From contig JBHGNT010000002.1 in NCBI GenBank assembly GCA_043228905.1, forward strand, positions 23,808,001 to 23,872,000: a stretch of DNA of 64,000 nt, given 5' to 3'. Positions 54,398 through 64,000 of the stretch are shown piece by piece. Position 1 is the first letter of the stretch. Every line of letters begins with the position of its first letter. The notes under the pieces were generated by a model. It worked only from the letters and a program-made list of their open reading frames with translations. It was not told the DNA's origin and did no database searches. A program made the position numbers and the translations under genes. The DNA is from Azolla caroliniana. Taxonomy: Eukaryota > Polypodiophyta.

Positions 54398-54852
54398 TGT
54401 TACGGGCATGACCATATAATATCCCGTGGTCAGAATTTACCGTAGTATTCTATACACGTGGATAAGTGTGAGGGTTAAACGAGAATGTAAAGAAGGGGAG
54501 GATTACTTTTAATCCTCGGGATTGAGACAACCCATTACGCCAAATGTGAACTTGCCTAGGGGCCTTGGGTATCGTTATAAATAAGAGGCCTAGCTACCCT
54601 CATTTGATCATCTGGTTGACTACGTCGAGAGTCTGTCTTGTGGTGGGTCAACTCTTGTACCGAGCACGCCAGCACCAGGTACAACTCGATTCCACGGCGG
54701 TGGTATGGGACGCCGATCAAGGCTCGAGTTCGTCTCGATCCCTTCGCTCGGGGGTGGTCGGGTGGATCGGCACCCTTCTTTCTCTCTCTCCTTTCTATTT
54801 AGATCTATATTCTATCCTTATCTAATGCTTACATTAGTCTATGTCTCTAACA
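54398..54852 (+). repeat. 3' LTR of chromovirus
   Basis: 455 bp, TGTTACGGGCATGACC...CTCTAACA, preceded by the purine tract AAAGAGGGGGAG (54384-54395). Confidence 0.95.
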
Positions 54853-55487
54853 CCGATAGCCGGCCTGAGAACCGGCCTGAGACCTAGAGTGATGGATGGT
54901 GGTGGCGGCAAGGCGGGTGACCAAAACCAGAACGAGGAAGATTGTAGCGGATGGAGAAGAGATCCCTCAACACCGGGGCCGGAGACTTCGGCGGTTGCGT
55001 ACCAACATAAGACCGGAGAGATGGGTGGTGGCCGTGAGGATGCGAGGCCCGGAGTGGGCACGTGTGGAAGGACCGAAAGGGAGGCCGGGAGCGGCAACGT
55101 GGAGAGAGTCGGGAACCGGCCCGGGCAAGGGCTATGCCAGCATGATTGGAGACCGGGGAGGATGAGTCGCAACACACGGTGGGAACCGATGAGCGCGAGT
55201 CGGAGGCCAGAGCGGATGAGGTTACCAGAACAGTTATCTGGTACTAAATGACGGACGAGTGGGGTCAAGATGGCAAGCCAGAGTCAGAAGAGCTACGGTG
55301 AAGAAGGAAGAAGAGGCCGACGCGGAGGTTGGGACCACGACAAGTGAAGGGTGTAACACGAAGCCTGCATTACAGCTGGTGAAGGGCCAAGAAACAAGCA
55401 TGCACCTCGAAGAGCGGAAACTAGTGACCGGTGATAGCAGTCCGGTTGAGGCTTTAAGAGGCAAGCATGGGACGGAAGGCGGGACGA
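54853..55487 (+). other. Relic of Gag-only LTR family, left part
   Basis: GC-rich sequence built of modules like those encoding the TSAV repeats of the Gag-like frame at 56178-58298 (GAGACTTCGGCGGTTGCG at about 54985 against 57297). Plus-strand reading STPGPETSAVAYQHK is recognisable, then stops accumulate. It continues beyond the compact element at 59021. Probably the repeat region of a larger relative. Confidence 0.5.
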
Positions 55488-56133
55488 TGTCGTGACGATT
55501 TTCGGCTACGGTGTGAAACCAAGTGAGACGAATAAACCAAGGATGTGCAACATTACACATACACTTAGCAAATAAGCCTCCTAAGGCCTAGTGGCACTTG
55601 AGTTCATACAGAGGGGTGCAAGCAAGGTTTGAACCTTGCACCTCTAAGATACAAGATAATTGCCTTACCACTAGGACAACTATCATATAGTGTAGATTTT
55701 ATGTATTTTCTTTTCATATACAAATTATAAACGAAACAACCATAGAAAACCATGTGCACAAAACCATGGTTTTAAACCCATGGTTTGTGCATGACATAAG
55801 CAAAACCGTGTGCACAAAACCATGGTTTTAGCCCATGGTTTTGTGCATGTCACAAGCATGGAAAGACCTATAAAAGCCTCTAGTTGGGCTTATGTAAGGG
55901 GGGCTCAATATGTGATATCACCAACACCATTATCATCAATATAATTATATTTGTCTTTATCTTATTCATATTTTCTACTTCTCAAGTGTACAATCTTTCT
56001 TCTTCTCAAGTAAACCAATTTCATCTAATCTTACATTGATCATCATCTCTTCGATAATTCTGCAAACATCCTCCCCGGTCCAAGACCCCGGTGGTCGCTC
56101 GAGTAGCACACGCATGCGCGAATCTTCGTGACA
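55488..56133 (+). repeat. 5' LTR of Gag-only element
   Basis: 646 bp with TATAAAAG at 55869-55876 as probable TATA box. Contains a tRNA-like stretch (55586-55680) and two hairpin-forming GTGCACAAAACCATGG modules (about 55750-55850). Confidence 0.93.
55586..55680 (-). repeat. tRNA-like sequence (A and B boxes) inside the LTR
   Basis: On the minus strand TAGTGGTAAGGC (55673-55662) resembles a Pol III A box and GGTTCAAACC (55635-55626) a B box, spaced about 27 nt, in a tRNA-like frame. The stretch is also flanked by an inverted repeat (CCTAGTGG...CCACTAGG). The same sequence is in the 3' LTR at about 58473-58567. It may be an ancient SINE captured by the LTR, or a functional Pol III start. Confidence 0.55.
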
Positions 56134-56177
56134 TCATTTGATGAACCCGACGTGATGACCAGCAAGGGAGGACGAAG

Positions 56178-58298
56178 ATGGATGGCGAATATCTCATGGA
56201 GGCAATGTCAAAAAGGATGATGGAGTTTCTAAGAGAAGGGAAAAGACGAAATGAAGCCCAACAAGCCGTCGATAGGGTAGTAGAGCGAGTGAGCTATTTC
56301 AACGGTGCCGAAGTCCAAAGTTTCCTAAAAGTCTACAATGCGGAGATGGATTCAAGAGGTGTGTAGAAAGCTATGAGGCTAGAGTACTTTTGTCGGGTGG
56401 TGTCTCAACCGATCTTCAAAGATGTAAAAGAGCTTCTAGAAGCTCATGATTCGTGGGCGACTTTCGAGAAGGCTCTATTGGAGGAATATGGCTATGAGAG
56501 ACTGAAGGGACGAGATCGATGCAACTTCGACCAATGGGTGACATCAGCGAAGACCCACCAAGGTGCGACACAAGCATTCGTAGACTTCGAGCATCATTTT
56601 TCTCAACTTTCGGAGCGGGAACAAAGATTAGTGGGGGTTGATAAGGTCCTTATGTTCGTGAAGTCAATCGATCGAATGGAAAGGATATCCATTGGCCTCA
56701 AACTCGAAGAAGATGATGGTGCAAATGGCCTCATCGAGGATTGGAGCAAAGTGGAAAGTGTATGCCGACTACACGATAAGGGGCGAGCGAGAATATTGAC
56801 GACAACAAGACGGCCCATGAGGGACGATCAAAGAGGGGCGAGATGCAGCAACGCGCCACCAAAAGAAGAAATAAAGCTTAAAAGGGAGACAAAACCGAGG
56901 CGAATGGTGATCGAGGAAGAAGAGACCTCCCAACAAATGTGGGTTAATGAAGTGGCCGATACAAAGGCTCAGGTTCGGTATGACGGTACCGAGAGAGAAG
57001 GTGCGAAACAAGTCACCTTCTTGTCTTACAAAGAAACGACGGCCAAGGAGGAGGCCGATGACTCGAGGATGGCGAACGCCACTTCGAGGGAGGATAAATG
57101 TTTCAGAACACGCATTGTGTACGAAACATCGGGTGATGAAGGCGCAAGCATGAGAAAAGCTTACATAATTGAGGGAGATAAAGTGTTTGAGTCTGAAGAG
57201 ATTGAGGAGGTAGCCATGACAAACGGCATCGAGTCGGAGGTGGCTATGGACGAGTCGACAACGGATAGCCATGTCAAGACTTTCTCCACGATTGTTCCAG
57301 AGACTTCGGCGGTTGCGCCCGTGTGCCAACGTGAGACCAAAGAGACGGAAGGTGGTGACGGGAAGACGAAGGCCCAACACAAGGAGGAAGAAGATCAAGG
57401 AAGAAAGGATATCCCCACACCTATTCTACAGACTTCAGCGGTTGTGCACGTGCGCCAACGTGAGACCGGACAGACGGAATGTGTGGACGGAGAAGCTGAC
57501 GACCGGAAGGGCGATGAAGAAGACAAGGTAAATGTGCATAAGCGAAGGGATTCCTTCTCACCAGTTCCGAAGACTTCGGCAGTCGAGACAGTGTGTCGAC
57601 ATAAGATCGAAGATAAAGGAGGTGGCGAAGAGGAGACAATATGGCTCGAGGCGAGCATACACGGAGGGAAGGATATGGCCGATGAGCAGGCCAAGGATGA
57701 AGCCACGGTTGAGTTCGATGGAGAGGTTGCATGCGGGAAGGAAGGAAGAGTCGAGAACCGGTTGAACCGGAAGACGATCCGGCCGAGATTCCGGCCGGAA
57801 CGAAGGAAGGTCCGCATGGGAGCCGATCGACCGGGGCCGACTTGGCCGAAACTTGATTCGGCGAAAATCGATCGAACGATTCCAATCCAAAAGGGGGTCG
57901 ACCTAGCCAGAATCAATCGGTCGAGCCCGACTCGGGGAAATGCGAATGTAGACGAAGGCCAACAGAACCAAGAAGCGATCGGCGGAGACCGATCCGAAGA
58001 AGGGCAAACCTGGCATAATCGAAGATGGACACGAATGATCCAAAACACCCAGTTGAAGACGGTGAGCGCGAGGAGTGGCCAGGAACCCAATCGAAGGACA
58101 AGCGCGGTGGACGAAGGAAGAGCGGTCGTATCGACGACATCATTCGTTAGATCTACTACAACCGATCGGGGAAGAAGGTGTGAGTGCCGGATATGGTGGA
58201 TCGGGTGGCTACGGTGGTTCGGTTGGAAAGATTGCGCATACTCGAAGTGGAAGACGAAGTTAGACGAGGTCGAGGAGCGTGCAGAGGAACTCGGTTGA
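56178..58298 (+). CDS. Gag-like protein of compact element, one internal UAG
   Basis: One frame of 706 codons with a UAG at 56364-56366 (DSRGV-stop-KAMRLEYF), otherwise open. Residues 1-200 match the helical retrotransposon Gag core in style: FNGAEVQSFLKVYNAEM, QPIFKDVKELLEAHDSWATF, LLEEYGYERLKGRDRC, FVDFEHHFSQLSEREQ. The middle is acidic and lysine-rich. Three diverged repeats follow (PETSAVAPVCQRETKE, LQTSAVVHVRQRETGQ, PKTSAVETVCRHKIED). The C-terminal third is basic, with no CCHC knuckle. The UAG fits a CAG (Gln) change; readthrough cannot be excluded. It would form particles that could carry the element's RNA. Confidence 0.7.
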
Positions 58299-58374
58299 TC
58301 ACCGTTGCCAAAGATCTCACCTCTTCACCTTTCTCGGCACATACCAGAGGATGTGTGGGTTTGGTGGGGGTGGA

Positions 58375-59020
58375 TGTCGTGATGATTTTCGGCTACGGTG
58401 TGAAACCAAGTGCGACGAGTAAACCAAGGATGTGCAACATTACACATACACTTAGCAAATAAGCCTCCTAAGGCCTAGTGGCACTTGAGTTCATACAGAG
58501 GGGTGCAAGAAAGGTTTGAACCTTGCACCTCTAAGATACAAGATAATTGCCTTACCACTAGGACAACTATCATATAGTGTAGATTTTATGTATTTTCTTT
58601 TCATATACAAATTATAAACGAAACAGCCATAGAAAACCATGTGCACAAAACCATGGTTTTAAACCCATGGTTTGTGCATGACATAAGCAAAACCGTGTGC
58701 ACAAAACCATGGTTTTAGCCCATGGTTTTGTGCATGTCACAAGCATGGAAAGACCTATAAAAGCCTCTAGTTGGGCTTGTGTAAGGGGGGCTCAATATGT
58801 GATATCACCAACACCATTATCATCAATATAATTATATTTGTCTTTATCTTATTCATATTTTCTACTTCTCAAGTGTACAATCTTTCTTCTTCTCAAGTAA
58901 ACCAATTTCATCTAATCTTATATTGATCGTCATCTCTTCGATAATTCTGCAAACATCCTCCCCGGTCCAAGACCCCGGTGGTCGCTCGAGTAGCACACGC
59001 ACGCGCGAATCTTCACGACA
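58375..59020 (+). repeat. 3' LTR of Gag-only element
   Basis: Same length as the 5' LTR; begins TGTCGTGATGATTTTCGG and ends CTTCACGACA. Confidence 0.95.
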
Positions 59021-60949
59021 ACGGTCAGTTGCCGGGATCGGCGGATGAACACGAAAGCGGAGGAACAAAGACCAGTCCTATGGGTCACCTCACGTCAAGC
59101 TAGAGACTTCGGCGGTCGACATCAGATCCGATGTAAGACCAAGATATTGACGGTGGCGGCAGGAGAACGGGTCCCGACAATTTAGAGAGTAATGAACGGA
59201 CCCGGACGAGAACCGGCAGAGCGGCCTTCCGGATAACCGATCCGGAAAGGAGGGAAGACGGTACGTCGGTACATGGGAGAGGGTGCAGAGCAAACTACCC
59301 TCTTGGCATGCGGAGAATGATGACCCGGGACAGGGTTGGGAAGACAAATCGGGGGCCTGAGGAGGATCCTTCACACTGGATCTAGAGACTTCGGCAGTCG
59401 GCAGCGGAACCGACGTAAGAGCAAGCGACTGACAGTGGCGGAGAGGGGACAAGGGCAAAGGCAACGATAGGACGGCCCTATTGGATCCTCACACCGATCC
59501 GAAGACATCGGCAATTCAAGCCGACATGGAAACGTGAGACCGAGTGAGAAGGATGGTGGCGGCAGGAAACGGGAACCGGCGATGCGGGAAGAGAGAACGA
59601 GCAGGCATGGTGGTATTAGGATGGCCAGATGGCCACAAACCGAAACTGGGTCTTTCGGCAAGAATCAAAGGGAGAGTCAGGAACCGACCCGGCTGGAAGA
59701 CAACGCGGAAGACGAGAGGAGAGAAAGGAAGACGGTCCTATGGGATCCTCACACTGATCCGAAGACACCGGCAGTTCAAGCCGACATGGCAACGTGAGAC
59801 CGAGTGAGAAGGATGGTGGCGGCAGGAAACGGGAACTGGCGATGCTGGAAGAGCGGACCGGGAGCCGGCGAGGTCAGAGTTGACAGAGGTCGAACCCTTA
59901 CTGGCCGGTTATGCTTTCAGAGGAAAGCTGGTGAGGGGTAAGCAGGGAGCGGAGCAAGAGACGTGCGAGTAGCCATCAAGGGCCAAAGTGAAGCACGAGT
60001 AGGGGACGGTGTTCGGCACAAGCGATGCCGAAAAAGGAAGGCGAAAGACGGCACATGGTGGTGCCAGGTCGAAAAATGGGTGCGTAACAGACTACAAGAT
60101 TGGAGACCGGACACAAGATTGAGGGCCGGAGAATGATCCTCCACATCCGCTTCAGAGATCTCGGCGGCTCAGTTAGAGTGGCAACGACTGGCGTGGCAAG
60201 CCAAACCTGAGATAACAAGCTGACGGGGGTGAGGGGACGAGGCCAAGAGGAAGGCTCTGAATTGGTGGCAACAACACAACATGACATTGGCCAAGCGGGC
60301 TACAACGGGGTGTTCCTCGGACGCGGAGGACACCGGTATGCGGAGAAGCAGCGATGCACGATCTAGCTAGGCGAGGGTCAACGACACTTGCATGGAAACT
60401 AACTGGAGTTCGGCACAGGCAGTACCGAACACGAGAAGGGGATGCGTGGCACATGGAGGTGCTGGAGCGGGAATATAGGCGCGAAGATGGGTTGCCGGTC
60501 CAGGTGATCTCGCGTAGAAGACCTGAGAGGGATCCTCCACACTAGTTCCGGAGACCTTGGTAGTTCGGCTGTCGTGGAAACGTAAGACCAAGGAGAAGGT
60601 AGGTGGCGGTGAGGGGACGAAGGCGATGGAGATCAGCGTGGAATGACAATCAAGACGATGCGAAGGTCGATGGAGGCCAAGCGGGCCATCATGGGTGCTC
60701 CTCAGACAGAGGACACCGCATATCTGAAGGGACGAGAAGCATGCATGCGGTTGAGAGAAGGGCAAAGACCAATCGACAGGTCGAACGAGCCTATGGAGAG
60801 GCAGGCGCAAGGAAGACCCGGAGCCGACGGAAGCAAACACGGTAGCCGGTATGCGGATTACAAGAAGACCGGTTGCTAACCGGTCGGGTTCTCTCACCCT
60901 TCTCCGGATTTGGCACGTACCAGTTGACATGCAGTTTGGTGGGGGTGGA
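59021..60949 (+). other. Relic of Gag-only LTR family, right part
   Basis: GC-rich modules recur at irregular spacing: GATCC(T)CACAC...GA(A/G)GAC(T/A)(T/C)CGGC near 59100, 59390, 59495, 59755, 60150 and 60548, followed by GTGAGACC and GATGGTGGCGGC-like words. They correspond to the TSAV repeat region of the Gag-like protein but no long plus frame survives. The end (CCGGATTTGGCACGTACCAG and GGTGGGGGTGGA) resembles the end of the compact element before its 3' LTR. Minus-strand open frames here are shadows. Confidence 0.55.
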
Positions 60950-61939
60950 TGTCGTGAAGATTCCGGGCTACGGTGTGAAACTGGGATGGGATGGGCAAGT
61001 CGGCGGAGTGCAACATGTGCACATGTACAATGTAAAATGGTGTATAGAATAAAGAGGGGAAATTTTATCCCACATTGTGACATATCCCTCTCCTTGTTCT
61101 ATAAAAGGAAGGGAGCACCCTTTGTAGAGGGATTGCCCATTTTGAGCTAGGAGGGTATACCACTTAGGTCGAGGGTTTGGTAGTTTTCTTGGTCTTCGTC
61201 TTATTCTTAGGGTTTCTACTTTGGTCTTTCTCCCTATTTCGTTTAGGGTTTCATTTTGAGTCTTCTCCTTCATTGTCTCGTGGGTTTGGGGTTCATTCTT
61301 TTTGAGTGGACGTTAGTATTCCGTTAGGTTCTTCTTCTTGTGAGAGTTCGTGCGAGTTAGGGTTTATGCGGTTTAGGGTTTTAGGTGTTACTCTCTCTTC
61401 TTCGTGTGACAGTTTGGTTTGGTTTGGGGGTTCCTACAACGGCGGCTTTAGGCACTCCGGTGGCAGCACTTGGTGATTCAGCTTCCTCTCCTCGATGGAG
61501 AGCGTTTCGTGTGCCGGCCGGTTCAAGAAGGGAGGGCGAAGTGGCAGGGGAACTCTCCACCGTCTTCGGGGCCTGACCAACGGTGGACGTCGCGGTGCCG
61601 GCGGCCCACTTGACTCGGCTTCGCAGGTTCCCATTCTTAACTTGTTGTATTAGCCTATTTCTATGGAATAGCCACCGGATTCGGGGCATGTAACCGTCTC
61701 GTTGTAAAGCTCTTGTAATATATATTCAAGTTAGCGTATATCTATCTTCCTTGTAACATATTTGAGTTGGGTCCATATTCGCGGTGAACCGTTTTTGTGA
61801 AACCCTACATTCGTTGGAGCCGGAAGCCAATTTCGGACCGAAGCCCACAAAGCTTAAGAACTCCACCATCCGTCTCCCTAGTCCAAGACCCCCGCGGTCC
61901 TGCCTAAGATCCTACACATACTCGCAGAATACCGCGACA
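60950..61939 (+). repeat. 990-bp LTR of a larger Gag-only relative
   Basis: Begins TGTCGTGAAGATTCCGGGCT right after the same purine tract as the compact element and ends GTCCAAGACCCCCGCGGTCC...CCGCGACA, matching the compact LTR at both ends but not inside. TATAAAA lies at 61100-61106 and a T-rich leader with repeated TAGGGTTT words follows. No second copy is in the window. Confidence 0.7.
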
Positions 61940-63203
61940 ATGGTGCCTATGTCATTGGCGTTGAGGATGAACATCCTCCTGTCTCTTCGCTCTTGCACAA
62001 TTACCCAAGGTGTGTAAACCACACATGCATTCCCTGGTCAACAATTTGTCCGACTAACACCAAGTTCTTTGTGATTGTCGGAACATGAAGTACGTTCATC
62101 AGCTTTCCCTTTTGTTCGACATGGCTTAAAGGGACTTCTCTGACATGCACAATCGGGTGACATGTGTCGTCTTTGGTTTTAACAATTCCCGGTTATTCCG
62201 GTTTCTCTAAAAATGAGAACCACTCTTCATGGCTCGCCATGTCATTAGGTGCTCCGGAATCAATGTACCATACTTCCTCCAATCCGGAAGTGGTCTTCTT
62301 CATCGAGTTCACCTTCTGCTTAATCACGAAGGCTGTCCCTTCACTGGTCTTCCTGGTTCCGGATCCTTCCAATCCTTTTGCATAGAGCGAGCTTTGCCGG
62401 TTTTCCTGTCCGGCCTTACAGGATCTGGATTTGTCTGAATCGGTGCATTTCTTCCAACACTCGCTTTTTCTGTGGCCTTTCTTGCCACAATACCAGCATT
62501 CCATGTCGTCCTTCCCTTGTCGGTTTCCGGCACCGTTTTGAGTCCCCCTACTCGTGGAAGTTCCGGAACTGTTCTCGACATTGTCTCGATTCTGCTCTCG
62601 CCGGCCACCTCCATTGTGTGCCGATCCACCTCGTCCTCCACGCCAATGGGGCCGGTCCGCCTTTGTGTACAACATCCGGTTGTCCGGTTAAGTGGTCCTC
62701 GACCCACTCGCGTGGTTTTCTTTGACCTTCAGCATCGATTGCAGGTCCAAGAAGGACGGTGGCTTGTCTCAAGTGCAGATCATCGTCCGGATTGGCCCGT
62801 ACCGTTTCGCTAGACCACCAAGGCAGATTTATACCATTTCGTCTTCGTCGACCGTCACATTGATGGACCCGAGCGCGTCACAAATCTCCTTTATTTTGGT
62901 GATGTACTCCGTAACCGACATATCTCTCTGTCGGATGTTGTTCAACTCTTGCCGGAGCTGCAACGTATAGGTTGTGGTACTTGCGGCGAAAATCTTCCGA
63001 AGATTTTCCCACGCCTCCTTTGGCGTTTTTGCATCCTTGATGTAGTCGAGCATTTGATCATGCATACATGATGCGAGGTAGTACAACACTCTGCTCACAC
63101 CTTGTTCCCATGCTAGGAAGTCCTTGTGTACCGGCTTGGGCGCTACATTGTTCAATCCTTCCACATAGCTCCAGTAACCATGCCTGAGTAGGTACTGCTG
63201 CAT
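61940..63203 (-). pseudogene. Copia Gag and protease, 5' half only
   Basis: Minus-strand reading from about 63203: MQQYLLRHGYWSYVEG (Gag UBN2 type), AWENLRKIFAASTTTYTLQL and RDMSVTEYITKIKEICDAL; after a frame step, zinc knuckle CWYCGKKGHRKSEC (62475-62516), protease VWYIDSGAPNDMASHEEW, then decayed NVLHVPTITKNLVLVGQ (pre-protease/integrase linker). It ends against the 990-bp LTR at 61939/61940; integrase and RT are missing here. Its LTR differs from that of the copia fragments at 23-27 kb. Confidence 0.85.
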
Positions 63204-63360
63204 TTTATATGACTAGGATGCATAGTTGCTTCGGTCGAGCTTTTCTGTGGGAAGGGAACTTGCCATACCTCTGTCCATCTTGGTTCTCTTTTGTTCTTAA
63301 CCGGGTTTTAGGGTTTGTCTTCAAAAGTGTCTGTCGGTTGCAGAGGAGTCTCAACCCTCC

Positions 63361-63372
63361 CGCTTTGATACC
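63361..63372 (-). other. Primer binding site, initiator-Met tRNA
   Basis: Minus-strand TGGTATCAAAGC, one mismatch from the plant initiator-Met complement, one base inside the LTR edge. Confidence 0.88.
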
Positions 63373-63373
63373 A

Positions 63374-63785
63374 TGTTAAAGTTAATATGCGGAAGCGATG
63401 ACAAACCGGTTCAGCCGGATACCAACGTACAGAAGAAGGTTTAATGGAGACCTTACACAAAGAATACACGGGAGAGACAAAGAGAGAACAAAACATAAAC
63501 TCAGTTCAAAAATAATAATCCTCTGTACATAAAATGTGCTCAGAGAGCACTTTTATACAAGTCCATAAAGGACTGACAGGTACTTCAATGCTCATACAAG
63601 CGACTACCACTTTTTCATACGTGCTAGGTTAGATTCGTCGGCCTCTAACGGCCTACCAGTTTCAATCTGATCTGGCTCCTGGTTCATTTATTATCCGGAC
63701 ACCAATCTGGTTCTCCGTTTCGGACACCGATACAGCTCTGGCTTATTCAGCCGATCCGAATCCGGTTGAGCATGCTTGCTCAACA
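63374..63785 (-). repeat. 5' LTR of minus-strand copia element
   Basis: 412 bp; on the minus strand TGTTGAGCAAGCATGC...AACTTTAACA. TATAAAAG on the minus strand (63556-63549) is the likely TATA box. Inserted in a chromovirus LTR. Confidence 0.88.
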
Positions 63786-64000
63786 TAAAATATATATGAA
63801 ATAAGAAAGGAGAGAGAAAGAAGGGTGCAGATCCACCCGGCCACCCCCGAGCGAAGGGATCGAGACGAACTCGATCCTCGATCGGTGTCCCGTACCACTG
63901 CCATGGCGTTGAGGCGTATCTTGTGCTAGCGCACTCGCTACAAGAGTTGACCCCATGTTAAGCGCTTGGATTGCACCACAACTAGTCATGAATAAGAGCG
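63786..64000 (-). repeat. Partial chromovirus LTR, cut by copia and window edge
   Basis: The complement reads GGTCAACTCTTGTAGCGAG, GTACGGGACACCGATCGAGG and CCCTTCGCTCGGGGGTGGCC, closely matching 54640-54810 of the chromovirus 3' LTR. A third copy of the family, reversed, into which the copia at 63785 leftwards inserted. Confidence 0.92.

Larger units (their letters stand above)
27796..54852 (+). mobile_element. Ty3/gypsy chromovirus, expanded to 27 kb by two insertions
   Basis: Paired LTRs (27796-28252, 54398-54852), initiator-Met primer site, gag pieces (29924-30290, 40410-40672, 50537 on), protease, RT, RNase H, integrase and a chromodomain. About 10.1 kb (30267-40396) and a 9,864-bp element (40673-50536) lie inside gag, so the chromovirus proper is about 7 kb. 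The LTRs differ at roughly 30 positions by eye (6-7%). Flanks CCGGC and CCGAT are not a perfect duplication. Many stops: inactive. Confidence 0.9.
55488..59020 (+). mobile_element. Compact Gag-only LTR retrotransposon (TR-GAG-like)
   Basis: Two 646-bp LTRs (55488-56133, 58375-59020) with about 11 differences by eye, each with inverted ends (TGTCGTGA...TCACGACA in the 3' copy). The internal 2,241 bp hold a single Gag-like frame and no protease, RT or integrase. The purine tract GGTGGGGGTGGA abuts the 3' LTR. No usual tRNA primer site follows the 5' LTR (TCATTTGATGAACCCG). Flanks GACGA and ACGGT do not match, so no target duplication. It would need enzymes from another element. Confidence 0.85.

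Noticed and set aside
55488-59020. Solo LTR pair from ordinary nested insertion with target duplication
   Set aside because: Flanks GACGA and ACGGT do not match, so a simple insertion with 5-bp duplication is not supported.
60367-61083. 238-codon minus frame and similar minus frames with TAEVS words
   Set aside because: Antisense shadows of the TSAV repeat modules of the Gag-only family; no family match.

Overview
The window looks like repeat-dominated nuclear DNA from a land plant with a large genome. The evidence is nested LTR retrotransposons primed by initiator-Met tRNA, plant-type LINEs, long simple repeats, and one host-like gene, a tyrosinase-type polyphenol oxidase (PPO) with plant DWL and KFDV-type C-terminal domains. 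The PPO has a secretory-type N-terminus instead of the thylakoid transit peptide usual in angiosperms. That points weakly to a fern, lycophyte or bryophyte; this is inference, not proof.

Layout. 1-8.2 kb: a LINE endonuclease fragment on the minus strand, then a decayed full-length LINE on the plus strand (ORF1, endonuclease, RT) split at about 2.89-5.01 kb by inserted AT-rich DNA that carries an array of about eight imperfect palindromes. 8.2-14.1 kb: AT-rich DNA with local tandem duplications around the single convincing host gene, PPO (minus strand, 11266-12924, intronless, TATA box at 13034-13041). 14.15-20.65 kb: a 5'-truncated LINE with an 18-bp target duplication, into which a 5-kb Ty1/copia element inserted. 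20.7-27.8 kb: AT-rich DNA, a seven-copy ~105-bp satellite, and two truncated minus-strand copia 3' halves.

27.8-54.85 kb is one Ty3/gypsy chromovirus with paired LTRs, expanded by two insertions inside gag: (i) about 10.1 kb bounded by an imperfect inverted repeat, holding a 1,372-codon transposase-like gene (three exons inferred, five nonsense codons, no frameshift) and 4.6 kb of TATG/TG-type simple repeat; (ii) a young 9,864-bp gypsy element (identical-length LTRs, perfect GCTAG duplication) that carries an extra 999-codon open reading frame after pol.

54.85-61.94 kb belongs to a Gag-only LTR family: a compact 3,533-bp element (646-bp LTRs, one 706-codon Gag-like frame with a single UAG, no pol) lies inside relic DNA of a related larger member whose own 990-bp LTR ends the block. 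61.94-64 kb: a minus-strand copia 5' half inserted into another copy of the chromovirus LTR.

Nearly everything here is selfish DNA. The insertion order can be read from interrupted frames and target duplications. Many premature stops are of the kind made by C-to-T change (CAG, CAA or CGA to TAG, TAA or TGA). The best candidates for something undescribed are the palindrome array, the transposase with a P-element-like motif order, the Gag-only LTR family with tRNA-like sequence in its LTR, and the extra ORF of the young gypsy element.
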